A stretch of DNA of 64,000 bases, from assembly GCA_963920705.1 (NCBI GenBank), contig OY987237.1, forward strand, positions 10,508,601 to 10,572,600. Direction: 5' to 3'. Position numbers and translations under genes: made by a program. The notes below the pieces were generated by a model. That model was not told the origin of the DNA and did not search any database. It saw nothing but the letters and a program-made list of their open reading frames with translations. Positions 49,601-63,400 of the stretch are shown here, one piece after another. How positions within the stretch are numbered: position 1 is the first letter of the stretch; each line of letters starts with the position of its first letter. The stretch comes from Odiellus spinosus (lineage: Eukaryota > Arthropoda > Arachnida > Opiliones > Phalangiidae).

Positions 49601-50860
49601 CCGGGTTTTTCGGTCACCTGATTAAACCACAAAAGCACCGATAGCGTCACGTGATTATAAAAACCACCATAGTCGCGTTCGCACGCGCGCACCAATTCTG
49701 TTATTGCACCTTTTCACGTCCACCTTTTTCACGCAATCACGCACCACAACATGAAATTGTTTTCTTATTAAATTTGAAAATAAATTATCTTTGTTGGTTT
49801 TTTTTCCTTATTTATTTATTTATTATTATTTTTTTTTTTTTTTATTTGTAAAGTTGATATTAGGGTTTAATTGACACTATATTTATTATAACACTATGAA
49901 AAGGGGGTAACTATTGATTCGGGAATATTTATTTTGGTTTGGCAGATAGGTTTGTTTTTGTAGAGAATATTTCGGAGTATCGTTTTGGAAGAGAACAGTT
50001 TCATTGTGTTTTTTTATTGGATATGTAAATCCAAATAACTTAAAATGTCACATACAGAAAAGGCACCTCTGTTGGAAAATATAACACGTGTATTTTTTTA
50101 GGGGAATTCAAGGAGACACACTGAAATACCTTTTATTCGGTTCGTTATAAATAGAGATATAACAATGGACACCTTTCTTAATAATAACAAAACTTAGTGT
50201 TCATTACCGGCCTCTAACGGCAAAAAGTGGCAAAAGTAGGAACTAACAAAATTAAATGCGCGTCTGCCTAATATCTATATATATCAGAATCTCCCACGCA
50301 ATATTTACTAATCAAAATCACTAAAAACCACTTAAACCTATTTTAATTTCAAATCTACCAATAAAACCGAGTTATTTAAAGATTCTCCCACCATCACAAT
50401 GCAACTATGGCAACGCTCGCGGCAAAAGAGAGTGCCTCCAACGTTCATTACTTTCAAACGGAATTTGGCCCGAATTAGGCTTAGCATAAAATCCACCAGA
50501 AAGATCTTTCCTGGGTGTAAAAGTTAATCATTTTTTTGGTAACAGCTAAAATAATATAGTTTCTGCTTCGAAGAGTCGTTTTATTGTAGTTATTGTTTAT
50601 TTATAATTAAATATCTAGAAATTAAACGGTCAAAAATGACCCTTTGATAACTCTTTAAGTTCACGTGCTAATTCTGTTAAGTGATTGGCTATTGAATTGC
50701 TTTTCAAAATTACCAAAATTGATACATCGTTTACGGTATTTTCTGCTCTAAAATTCGAAATTATCGAACTAAAATTTCCTTGTCCCTTTATGGAATCGAA
50801 TAAAAGGTTTTTCTATATGTATTGAGATGAAATCTAATCTAAACAACATAGATTTAATAA
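46640..50860. other. Stretch without a supported gene
   Basis: Three successive + frames (46699-46932, 47110-47298, 47469-47690) show no family signature. From 49000 to 49860 the sequence is extremely AT-rich, with long T and A runs. If the CARP gene has further 3' exons they would be expected somewhere here on the minus strand. Confidence 0.4.
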
Positions 50861-50866
50861 TATTAC

Positions 50867-50887
50867 CTGTTTGACAGGCATATTGCC
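50867..50887 (-). CDS. Possible 21-nt CARP microexon
   Basis: TATATACAG | 21 nt | GTAATA keeps frame and would add GNMPVKQ after the NIDFTRQE of the preceding exon. This would suit a divergent CARP tail. The only support is splice signals and phase, and a continuing exon is not found. Confidence 0.2.
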
Positions 50888-51305
50888 CTGTATATATGGA
50901 AATAAAAAGTTATCCCTACATTTTTCTTCAACGTACCATTTTCATTAATTGTTCATTTAAAAATTAAATACCGGTACTTTTGAATTACTCACTTTTCCAA
51001 ACGGAAGCGTGATGAGTGTTAATTGAAATTGTTAGTTTGTTATAAATGTAAGAAAGCGAGAGTTGAAATATTAACTAAATGTTACACTTACTATTAGTGC
51101 GCTAAGGTAGCTTTCCCCACGAGTTCACTAAAGATTTAAAATTACTTTGGTTTTAAATTGAAATTTAATTATTTAAATTAACTTTTAATTTATACCTTGA
51201 TAGTTTGGATTGTTTTCCATGGTAGGACATCCCTTACCCTTTAAATTAAAATGTATTATATGAATTAATAAAATATGTTTATAGGTTTCTTTAAAATATT
51301 CTAAC

Positions 51306-51437
51306 CTCTTGTCTGGTGAAATCGATATTAGTTCGAACAACTCGATTGTTGATTGGCTGGGTTGGACGGAAGTTGTTCTCTATTGGGGCCTTCTGATTGG
51401 TCGAATCACCTTGCATCAGTTTACGTAAGACGAAAAG
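51306..51437 (-). CDS. CARP exon with RPTQPINNRVVRTNIDF
   Basis: 132 nt, 44 codons in phase 0. The acceptor is AAAATTTAG and the donor GAG|GTTAGA; without that donor the frame stops five codons later. Encodes RKLMQGDSTNQKAPIENNF followed by RPTQPINNRVVRTNIDF. Confidence 0.92.
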
Positions 51438-54400
51438 CTAAATTTTAAACATCATATGTAGTCTCATTATCAATTATATATTAGGCCTAACTATCACTCT
51501 TAAGGAAGTCAAACAAATCAAGGAGTAGTATACAATACAGATATGTTAATTTAAAAGAGTAAACGAGAGTACGACAGAATGGCAGTTCAGTTCAGATCGA
51601 CGTAGTAAATAGAAAGATTGAAATTCAGACTAATAATACAACAAGAATGCGTCGCAAATATCGATGGATTAATCACTTCTGGAAACTCTGTACATCGAAA
51701 ACTCGATGAAGTAACTAATTACAGACTTTAAGAATACTAAATAAGCAATAAGGTAAGTAATCACGTAAATACAGTCAAGGATACGAGCTTTTTCATCGAT
51801 TACATGTAGTGATCAACCCTTCGCCATATTTACAGAGATATTCAGGTAATCCCGGTAATCCCACAATATCCTTTGGTATATTCTTAAGCATAGAAACTGA
51901 TTGGGGAAACAAACCTGCTGCTTGGTGATGTAAATGGGGCGATTCATGACCATCCACGTGACTGTTTCGTAACAACCGGGATAAGTAACCGAACCGTCGT
52001 AAGTCATGTAAAATGGAGTGCCGGGCAACAGCTCCGTCACTGATACGTGCTTCAAACGAGCCGATTGACCTAGGGACGAACAAAGAGAAAGGTCATCCGG
52101 GGTGAGATATAAAATCAAAAACAATTTATCATTCTGAAAACGAAGATATATACGGTATTAGTGAAAGAGTCTAGCCTGCTGGACACCGTATAGACTCTCA
52201 AAATGAAAATTCTTTCGCGACAAAGGAAAAACGGCCCGATATATAAGCTAGCAAAAGACCAATAAAAATAAAAAATAAACCCTTTTCGCCCCCATACACA
52301 CAAACTTTGAAAAACCAGCGAATAAAATGGACTATAAAAAGAATATAAAAAATATATAAAGCCCCCAAAAAAAGGGTAGCCATGGTCAATCTAACAGAAT
52401 GAACAAGATGGTAATACCCATTAAATTTATAACTTCACCCTCTAAATTCGGTGAAATAAACAGACTTGAAAAATAACTGAAGGAATTTTCATGAACATAC
52501 CGTTAAATGAGGTACTATTTGTGGTTGTTCGCGCAAACAGCCGTCTGCTATAGCATCAATCTTTTGTTTACAACTTTACACGTGAGTAAACGTAGCAATT
52601 GCTCCAAATATTTGTCAGAAATAATCAGTAGAAGTTTTTGTAATCTAAACTAGTCTTTTGGGAAACTTCAATGAATAACTTTATGATATATCTCTTGGTT
52701 AACTGTAAGGCATATGCCTGGGACAACGTCAAGGCATATGCCTGGGACAACGTCAAGGCATATTCCTGGGACAACGTCAAGGCATATGCCTGGGACAACG
52801 TCAAGGAATATGCCTGGGACAACGTCAAGGAATATGCCTGGGACAACGTCAAGGCATATGCCTGGGACAACGTCAAGGCATATGCCTGGGACAACGTCAA
52901 GGCATATGCCTGGGACAACGTCAAGGCATATGCCTGGGACAACGTCAAGGCATATGCCTGGGACAACGTCAAGGCATATATGCCTGGGACAACGTCAAGG
53001 CATATTCCTGGGACAACTTCAAGGCATATGCCTGGGACAACTTCAAGGCATACGACGGTCACTTGAATTTCTATAACCACACCATTTTGAGGAACGAAAG
53101 AATTATGCCGGGGCTGAGAGGATTTGAACGACTTTTCAGGTGTTACCACGCGTTTACTCTCCCGTGTGGATTATTTAGTTCGACCATGAGGTGCGCTGAG
53201 TACTTCGTTTTAATATCTTACGCTTCTGTGTACACGTATACATTCACATCACCTACACCAAGGTAAAAATATACTTCACTCCACCATTACAAATTTGGAG
53301 TTGTCACTAAAAGAAAAGCGACATTTCGGGGTGGAAATTTCCCTTTCTACGAGATTTTGGGGCCAAATAAAATTCGAAACAAACAGTGGGAAAAATTTAC
53401 GATATAAAACAAGAAATTCCTCGGTCTTGCTCATGGATGAAATAAAGAGAGAAATCTAAAGAAAAGGGGGTTAGACTAAAAGTTTTTTCTTCCTTATCGT
53501 TTCTTCTATAACTTTTCTTGGGTTTTTCGTTGCGGTTTTATCACAATAGTATGTCCTATATCGCACCCACGAGTATAGACATTCCTACAGTTCATCCACA
53601 GTCTTTGAAACAATTGAGTGAAAAGAACGAAGAATGAAATAGACTCAATGATGTCATTAGTTTTATCTTTCGTGGCTTACCTTTCACTCAGTTGCTTCTA
53701 AACTATCGCGCGGATAATGAATTTTTTCCTATTTTTAAAGCGGGAGCAAAACTTCGGCGCCATTAATACAAATTCTATAGATACGTGTTCCTTAACTAGC
53801 TTTGCAAGTGGTGTCAAATTAAGATGAAACAAGACATTGTTTAGTTTTTTTATTTCAATAGAGTTCTAAGGGACCTCGTTCTGAGCAGGGTAGAGAATTT
53901 GGCTGGCGGGGTCGCGCGATTGGGGATGGTATAAGGGTATGGTTTATTGCTAGCTCAGAAACAACGATTTTCCCGTGTTATCAGCTGAAAAAAGAATAGT
54001 TTCGAAGATTGAGTCATACTATATAGGGTCGGATAAGCTCTTTTCAGGGGCCACCTAATCCCCTTGTAAAGCCAACGGAGTGAAGAAAAGGATGACCTCG
54101 GAATTCTTAGCCTATCTTCTTCCTCTTTGGTTTTGGGCCCGGGTCGGGCTTTGGTGAGCTAAATTCCCACCAAAATGTTATAAGGAAAAAAACTATTTGG
54201 AGTTCAGGAAAAAAAGGTACCTATATAACTACCTTTAAGATAACTTCACATTATAACGATTGTTATTGTAACCGAAAAAAACCCTAAAGGAGTTTTAAAA
54301 ATCTATCTCAGGTAAGGTTTATAATATGATTTTTCTAATATTACATTCTTTCCAGGGTATTACAGAGGTTTACTGACCTTATGGAATTAGATTTAATAAT

Positions 54401-57400
54401 CTCTCGTTGGAAATGAAAATGTTTATTGAAATCCTAAGGGCGAATGAGATTTTTATCAGTTTATATGGGTTTAAAGATTTCAAGGGTCAAAACAGTGAAA
54501 CATTTCTGAAAGCGGTTAAAGAGTTTTTATTAAGTTCGGTCAAAGAGTTTAAAAAGTTAAAAGTTGAGAAACGGTTAAAAAGTTTAGAGAAAAATTTAAA
54601 TGACAACTCAAGTTGGCAGCACTCGCAAATCAAAGAAAATGCCCAGGGGCTTTTTTTTTTCTTCAAATTTTTGAATAATCCACGATTAGATTGGATTCCC
54701 CACCTGATAGGTCTTAGAGCACGGATGACGCATAAGAGAAATTGATGATATGCCTGATTAGCCCAAAGATTGGCGACTCCAATCAGATCACTCGATCCAG
54801 CTCTGCCCGTCTTAAAATTGAATCCCATCAACGCTATCTAATTGGAGATCGCCGTATCATCATTAAAAGATTTTGCACGCTTCTGAATAAGTTTAAATAT
54901 CCTGTCAAAATCATAAATGAAATATCTACTTAAGAACTTTTGCTAAAACACTACATTCATAGTAAAATAATTGGTATTAAAACTTTTGGGAGAACTCTTC
55001 TAAGCAATCTAATTTGGATATCATACTCAACCATTAGCTATTAGAACTCTCTGTAGTCAATATTTTCCGTAAACAGGTCACAAATGGAGCCACAAACATT
55101 TTGCCGAGACGATTCCCGAATAGAGTCACGAACGCGACAAAGGCGAAAGAAAATCCTTCATAATTGGCTAGACTTCAGTCAGCGGGGACTGCTCTCGGTA
55201 TTCCCGAGTTGTTCCCATAGTTCCCTCCTTAATACAATTATGTATCAGCGCAGCCTTCCTCCCAGCCACCGGCGTTAAATTCTTCAATTAAGCCGTTCGT
55301 AGCTTGGAATCTATACTATACACGCATCGCGTTCGCGCACCACTCCGATGAGAGACAAAAGACCCCGAAGGCCTTACCAAATCTCTCTTTCTCCCATCAG
55401 ACCTTAATTCCATCAGAGGCCTTAAATATTATAGGATAACAACGTCATCATAGAAAATACTAAGGCTTATATGACAGCCAAGGGTTAGTCGCGTGTCATT
55501 CTTTTCTTATTTTCTTATCAGTATAGACATTGAATGTTTGAACTCTTTGTTACTCCGATTTCAGGAGCTGGAATTATTTTATCATATTTATTTGACTGTA
55601 CAATAAGTCGCGACTGGGGAAAATCCAACGAAACACGCGTCTAAAAAGAGTTGGTAATTTGGCCACCAAGTCGCTTTACCACCATAGACCAGGTACAAAT
55701 AAAAATTGCTTTCGTATCTCAAAATAATAAGACTTAAAATTGAAAATAGGCTAAGCCTTGGCTATAGCACAAGCGATTATGTCTCATAGCAAGGACTAAC
55801 TATATTAGTCCATAATACAAGTGAATGTCTAGCTCTAAAAACATCGCCTCTAACGCGGATTCCTGAGAAAGCTACTTTTCACAGATAAATATTCTCAGGT
55901 ATATCTTCTACAATGAAATTCAAAACTTATCTATGATACATTAGAGATATCCACAATATGATAATGCAGTATTGGCAGGTAAACGCTAGATACTGACGTC
56001 CCTAGAGTATATCTAAGATAACAACATGAAATACGAATATGTACGAATATCATGTATATGCAGAAGGTAATGTTTATACCATACCATACGCTCCAAAGCA
56101 ATCATAATATGCAGTGACGAATCGCTTTTAGCCGATCTATGCCTAGTAAATTTCTAAAACTTAAGATGATACCCCGTATATCTTCTCGGCACGCGTTGCA
56201 TAATCCAACTGGAACTAAGATCAAAAAGTCAAGGCGCCTTATTTTTTTTTTTCCTTTTAAATTGGGGGCAAAAAAATACACTCTAGTTTCTTTTAGAAAT
56301 TCTAAACCCACGTCCATTTCACAGAAAAGAAAAAAAAAGAAAAAATAAAAAAACTGCGGCCATGCAGCTATTTGTAACACAAATACGCGTTCCAGTCTGC
56401 ATTTCTTCCACACACACACACACATAACCTAACATAAAGGACACAAACAAGACGTTACCCTTAGTTCCTAAGCCTAACTCGATCCAATCTCAACTACAAG
56501 CTTAAAGGGACGGTTTAAAGGAAAATCCCACATTTTTTTATTTTGTATATTAATTTATTATGTCTATATAGGCCTACTTAAATGCTACCACATTTCTTCC
56601 GGAAATATCTCGTTGGCGTTGTTAGTCTAAAATACTTTTAAATCGACCCCTAATAATAGTTGCTATCATAAAAGAGGAGGAGCTTACGTCATCAGCTACG
56701 TAATAGCTTGTAAAGCTCATAGCGCTCGTGAGCACCGAGAATTTCTTAAGCTTATTTTTTCTATAATCATTCGGATTATTTCTGTGATTTCAGAAATATT
56801 ATCGGTGATTTCCGACCAAATAATTTTTGACTGATTTCTCGCGATTCTTGTGGTTATCGGTAATCGATTTCTCGCGATTCTTGTGATTATCGGTAATCGA
56901 TTTCTTGCGATTACCCGTGATCGATTCCTCGCGATTAACAGTAATCTAATTCTTAGGATTATCGGATATTTCTGGCGATTCCTCCCAAGATATTCTAGGG
57001 TTCATTTTGGAAACACAATTAAAGTGAGCGGAATCAATTAAAAAATATTTCTATTTTCAAGAGATCAAGCCTCCCTTTAAAGGACAGACATCATTCGGAG
57101 CGTTACTAAAATGCTCAAACGCTCTTCAAACTTAAAATCCCGTCCCCCTTTTTATCCAGAATAGCTTGTTTTGTATTCCACGTCAGCTACCATGCATTAT
57201 GTTGCCCAAAACTACTTTATCCCACCGTCCAACGAATAAAGGTTCGTCCAACCTATTCCAACAAGGGTGGAATAGTTAAGTTTTTTTTAAATCATTCTAC
57301 CCTACATGTCTGTTTCTCCCAACATCACTTCAATATCTTAAAAAAAGAAAAGAAGAAAAAAAAGTTAAATGGAATATGAAATAGGAGCAAACCATTTTAT

Positions 57401-60400
57401 AAAGTAAGTTCAATTAAAATGTCAAATATACCAACATAAAACGGTCTTAATTGTCCGCAATTAAAATATAGTGATAGTGCACGGAATCACATAAGTAATA
57501 TTTTTGTATTCAATTAAAAAAGTTATTATACAAGACTAAGAAATTGGTCGTTACGACGTTTAATTCTTGTCATTCTTGCAAAAAATTTACCATAAAAAGT
57601 TAAAACCCCAGGCTTCCAGCATGCTTAGCTCTGATGTCTACTGTCTCGAGTCTCTCTCTATACTATGGTACTTTCTTCTGAGTTTTACTTTCTCCAACAA
57701 TTCCCTAGTCACAATAATAACTTCATTCTTTGTACGATAATATTTGGACTATATTAACAAATTTGGTATATATACCAATTATCCATTCAGATTCCATAAG
57801 AATATGGGAGGGCCGCGATTCAATAACCATCCTCCCAAACTTTGTAGCAAAAGTTCGTCCGCTTCGAATCGATTTTTCAAGTAAATCGCTCCTGACAATA
57901 TATTACTAACCCGCGCCACTAACGACCTTGACATAATATTTTGGGTAATTAAAATGGAGCCGACCGAAAAAAGATCTAAGCGTACAAATGTTGCGAAAAT
58001 TGCAGATGAACTTTTGTTACAAAGTTTGGGAGGATGGTACCAGAGGCTAAAGCTATGCTCCCATATTCTTATGGACCCTGAATGGATTCTTGACTATACA
58101 TATTTCTTCTTTCCATATTTTAAAAATGTAAGTTTTACCTAAATTCCAAGGAGAGGGCATAGAGTTCAAGGGGGGGGGGGGGGGCAATTGGACTAATATT
58201 TCAGATAGATTATTAGGAATGAATAAATTCTACCAAGATCCTAATAATCAAAAGGAAAACACTCAACACCGAAAGCTGAAGCTAATGAAAACGCCGTGTT
58301 AAATCTCGTAGAAATAAAAGATTGTTTTTGTCAACCTTTCTCGAAATGGCCATAACTTTCTAATACTGGCTTTTAGCGTCAAGAGTCACGGAGTATACCG
58401 TATATGAAACATTCGTTTAATTTTTTCCTTCTCTAGCTGGTCGTCCCTTGCTTAAATTAATTTAATGTTCCCCTAAAATTTCTTAAACCAACGGAAAGAT
58501 CTATCTAAGGGACGAAGTGTAGCGCGAGACGGGTCTAGAATACTAATTTATTTAAATTTTTCAGCGAGGGAAAACTTTATTTCGAAGAGAAAACACTCCG
58601 AAGAACATAAATTGGAAGTTTGTTTCTTTCTTCTGAAGAAATTGAGTCGATAAACAAAATTTTACTTAAAGGAAAACTTGGAGATAAAAATGAAACAGCT
58701 TATTAATTTATTTTCGGAATCAGCATGCCAAAAAATGTATTTGAGATTTTTTTTCAGAATTTTTAGACACATTTTCGGTGTTTTAATTAATTTCTGAAGT
58801 TTGGTAAAATTTGAAAACAAAAGTAACTATAAATTTAGGCCAATCATATTATTTTAGCCTTCGACATCTTGCAAGCGCTCTTGAAAGCTGAAATAATATG
58901 ATTGGCCTGAATTTATATTTTTCGAGTTTTACCAAAAACGTGTCTAAAAATTACGAAAAATACGTTTTTTGGACATGGTGATTCCGAAAATAAATTCCAA
59001 AGAACATTCCATTTTTAGCTCTAAGTTTCCCTTTAACGAAATACGTGGATCTATTATTGCCTACTTTGGTTAGGCGCTCAAAGATAGAATAAGAAATATA
59101 TTTTGGGGATTTTTTGTTATGAAATAGTTCGAGCAATACGATTGTTTAAACGGGCTAAAGGCGTAAATAATTAATCTCTAGAATATCTTTAAATACATGG
59201 ATAATATTACGCAAATATGTGTTAGAAACCATGTTAATCATTTTCAAAGTCCAAATATAGTATATTACCACATTTACACGATCCCAAAAAAAGTCTCGCG
59301 CGAGGAGATTTCGCGCGAAAGTTGAAAAGGTATGTGTTTTTTTTTTTTGGTAAAACGGAGTAAATGTTTGACGTATTCTTCGTTCGACGTGTTCTCCAAG
59401 CTCCATTTTTTTTTGGTTAGAAAAAAAGGCACTGAGAGTTATTGATGGGAACTACGTATGTCTAACCCCTTTTTCTTTCGCGCTCCTTCGCTCTCGCTCC
59501 AAACTAAATCATCCCACTGGCTTGTTCTTTTGATCGTTCATCGATTTGGTAGCGAGTTCCTGTTTCCCCCCTTGGACGAAACCAATTATTGGATGTCCCT
59601 AACTTCTTTTACGCGATACATTACTGACCTCGCGTGTAACCGAGAGAATACCCGCCGCATTCGCCGCGAGATCGACGAATAAAACAAGTTTTCTTATTAA
59701 TATTGAATGCCTCGAATAAGCCTTTCATCCAATATCACGGAAGAATAATCGTTTTCGGAATCCATATAATCAAATTTACTTGCTTTTACAAGTTTCTACG
59801 TATGCATCTAAAAGCATTTTCTCTGAGCAATTATACTTTGTAGTTCACTAAAACATAATCCCAAAACTATAAGATTAATTTTAATCAATTTAAGTTTTAC
59901 AGTACAAGAACAATAAAAAAAACTAATATCGTGGCCTTGTAAAGTTGCCTTTAACGTTACAAAATGACGTTCGCACCCCTAGGCAGTTATATTACGAAAA
60001 CTAGCCCAAACTAATAAATTTTTGCTCATCGACTACTCGAAAAATAAAGTTGTTCACGGATTTGCCATCCTGGATAGCCAAATCTCAATCGGACCATTAA
60101 TCTTTAAATTTTGTTTTTGACGAAAAAAATGTATTCGCAAGGTGAAAATAAGATGAAATTCCCAACAGAGAGAGAGCTCTAGACTTTAAACTGTGCAGGA
60201 TATTGCTTTGTTAGGTTAAAATTAGGCAAATAATAAAAAAAAACAATTTCAATTTTGGTGAGACTCATCCTTTAAACGAATTAAATTGACACTACGGGAT
60301 AAACGGGGCGGGATAATAGCGATGACGGTTCGTTTTCCGAATGAAGCCCATACTATTCGGTCTCTCTCTCTATACTCTCTCGCCACGAAAATCGATTTTG

Positions 60401-63400
60401 AGCCGAAGAATTTAGAAGAGTTTGATGGTATAAACGACAATCACTGGAGAAATTCCCTTCGCTAATGTTTCGGATGGAAGAGTTTTTTTTTTTATTCCTC
60501 TTCATCTTCTTTCATTCTCCCTTTTTCTTTTCATTCTTTTTTTATCCTTTGGCTTTTCTTTTCTTAAGAAGTAGTTCTTAAAAGCTTTCAAAGGGGGCGC
60601 TTCTAAGCTTTACTCGATCAAGCTTTAAGGCTTACCATGGACAAATTATACAGAATAGAGGGACCTACAGGGACGTCGGAAGAATTCCCGGACTTTCGAT
60701 CCGAGATCATCTAGTTTGTCCAACATTGAGGATTCGTTTCCCATCGTCTCTAAGCTTTACTTAACACGACGATCGCGCCATCTCGTAAGCGTCCTACAGC
60801 AAAACTAAATTTTAACCGGGAATTCCTATTTCTCAAGGAAAATTCAAGTCGGTTACGACATCATTGTTGGTCCCTTTACGGATACAATTGGTCCATGGTT
60901 TGCCTTAAATTCAACGGTTATCGAGAGACGTTGATAAACTGGAAAAGATTGAGGTTGAATGATACATAATGTTCACCTTCATAGGAGTAAAAGTAGTCTT
61001 AACCAACTTCAATACGAAACATACATTAAATCACTTGTTTACCAAAAACCTTTGCCGAAATGTTAAAGAGTTTGATGGAAGTATTTCTTGGAAAACTCGT
61101 GTATAGTATGAGAAAAGGAGGTATATGTATCTATACTACAGTACATTATCAGTTTATCTAGAACTACTTTTATTTCCTATGAGGTTTAATATTATTTACA
61201 AATACGCATAAGCTTAAGTTAGTTTACATACTACACTTGCGCGAGATTTAAATAACAAGAGCAGCTACAGTCCCAGAGGACGAAAGAGAAGTACATGATC
61301 TAAGAATTTCCTTGGCAAGCTTTATCGGAGTTAAGACTTAATTTGATCTCATACCGTCGCATATATCAGAAGCCGATGAAACCCTCCTTTGAAGTCTACT
61401 ACTCCAATGTTCCATATAGCGCTCCTCTCTGTATGGGTAAAATTCCCAATTTTACGAGTTAGAAGGGGTCCTACTTCATCCCCCCTGTCTACGGAAAATT
61501 GGAAATTCTCTCTCTCCACAAACGACGACGTTTTTTGGACGAACTCCAAGGCTGCTAGAGATATTCGCTCGACGAGCTCCCGCTCCGAAAACATCTACCG
61601 TTAGGAGGCGTACGAATCGCGCCTTTTGAGAATAACCCATACAGAGAGGGGTAGACAAGACCCGGGAGTAATAGACTTCAAAGGATGGTTTCATCGGCTT
61701 CTGCATATATGGATGCCATGATGATGCGTTTATCGTATTAAAATTGAAATTATGGGTAAAAATAAAACTGTTCGGTAATTTTATAGACTGTGTACTATAC
61801 ACCATTTGAAAATATCTTTTAGACTAAAATGAAATTGAAGTTGAAAAATGGATTTCTAGCTAGTTTTTAAAATAATAGAGGGTTAATCTCATTGAATCGA
61901 TAGAGTATCTCTTTGCATTTTCCCTTTAAATAAAGGAAATAATAAACCTTCGGAAGTAGAATAGACCCCGTTTGGATTGATTGGAAGAGCAATCGCCTGA
62001 AGATTATATAGTTTCTATAGGCAAAACCTATTTTTAATCATCAAATAAATAGACTTAACATTGAAATAAATCTCTACGTGGCGCTATCCCTTTAAGCGTA
62101 TAGCTATAGTTTCAAACTTTAGCGACACATATTAAATGAAGATAATTTAAGAGGGTACCGAGAACACGAGGAAATTTAACGTCATTGGTATTACATAAGA
62201 GAATGCGCGTTCTTGGACTCTCGACTAGCGATTCGTAACCCGGGGAAGCGGGTCTCGCGACTGATAAATTAGTCCAGGGTCGCCCGGAAATATATATTTT
62301 TCTATTTCAAGTTGATAAGGGGATTGTATATATAGTCAAACATTCCACCTCGAATTGTCAGCGCTTGTAAGCTTTGATATACGCATTATTCATATTATTT
62401 ATTATCTTAGAAATAAATGATTATATATTTTCCTGCGTTGACGACTTGATAAAACCAGAATTAGTTGAAGGTTTCACAAATTCGTAAGGTACAAACCCAA
62501 ACCATACATATCATATAATATGTTGAATCTTTGTTCCATGGTTCCTATAATTAATATATCATGGCTATATAGTATATTACCATATTCAATGGAGTAACAG
62601 ATAGCGGACAACTACATGGGCGACGCTTTTCTCTAAGAGAAAATTGATGAAGCGCCATCTATTGGTAAAAGGTTAAAGTAGACTCAATTCTGGCCTATTC
62701 AAATTGATCTCGCGCCAAACACGCAAATTTCATTTTCAAACAATGAAAAAATTCCAGAAGCTGTTTTACACGCTCGTGACGTCGGTTTTACTTTTCAATT
62801 CAATGTGCTCACATCGAACAGCGAAAGAAATAGGCTTTACCAATCAGGAGAAAATCTTGAAATTTGGTCAAAAATTGTCCAAATTTTAAATTTCAAATCA
62901 ACCAAATGAAATAACCTGAATTCAACAAAAAGTGGAGCTAAATTTTAAACTCAAAGATTGTGTTCATGAGGGACAACTCGTCTCTGGATAGATAGGGTCC
63001 GAGAAATAATCTTCGTTTCCCCCTATATATATCTATATATAGAAAATGTTCTAGGCACTTGTACTTAAAATCGAAACGCCTTGTCCAGTATATGTTTAGT
63101 ATCCGAAAGCTAGATGGAGTGCAAAGCAAACTATAGAGGATGATAAGCGCTTTTCGGGCCGTTTTTCTCATTCGTCGATCCCGAGAGAAGTCTATGCCGC
63201 TTATCAAAGCGCGTATCTCTTCTCACGCGAGGCGAGCGCGCCAACTTTAGCCCTTGTTTAAGCGGCAGAGTGAAGGATTTTGGATTATAGATCTCGGATT
63301 TAGGAGTAGGACACGGAAGGAAACTCTGTTGGGAAGAGCTGATCGGCTTACCTCGATAGTTAATCCGGTGCAATTGGCTCGTGAGGATCCTCAGATCCGA

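Noticed and set aside
51793-52124. A 96-103 codon single-exon minus gene
   Set aside because: It runs through both splice sites of the CARP exon 51915-52069; the parts outside that exon have no CA similarity.
52625-53149. Three overlapping repeat-coded frames (120-174 codons)
   Set aside because: All follow from a 24-bp tandem unit in a CARP intron; both strands are open at once and one 2-bp insertion shifts them.
53095-53150. tRNA B-box-like GTTCAAATCC on the minus strand
   Set aside because: No A box at the right distance and no T or acceptor stem.
54407-54745. 112-codon Lys/Phe-rich + frame
   Set aside because: Low-complexity composition with internal AVKEF/SVKEF duplication inside an intron of a minus-strand gene; no family match that I can see.
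61349-61805. Frames of 81 and 109 codons
   Set aside because: They are the translated bodies and termini of family C copy 3; equivalent frames occur in the other copies with shifts.
63131-63351. Continuation of the CARP exon frame to the left
   Set aside because: After the donor CGAG|GTAAGC the peptide loses family similarity, while the spliced product continues in the exon at 52069.
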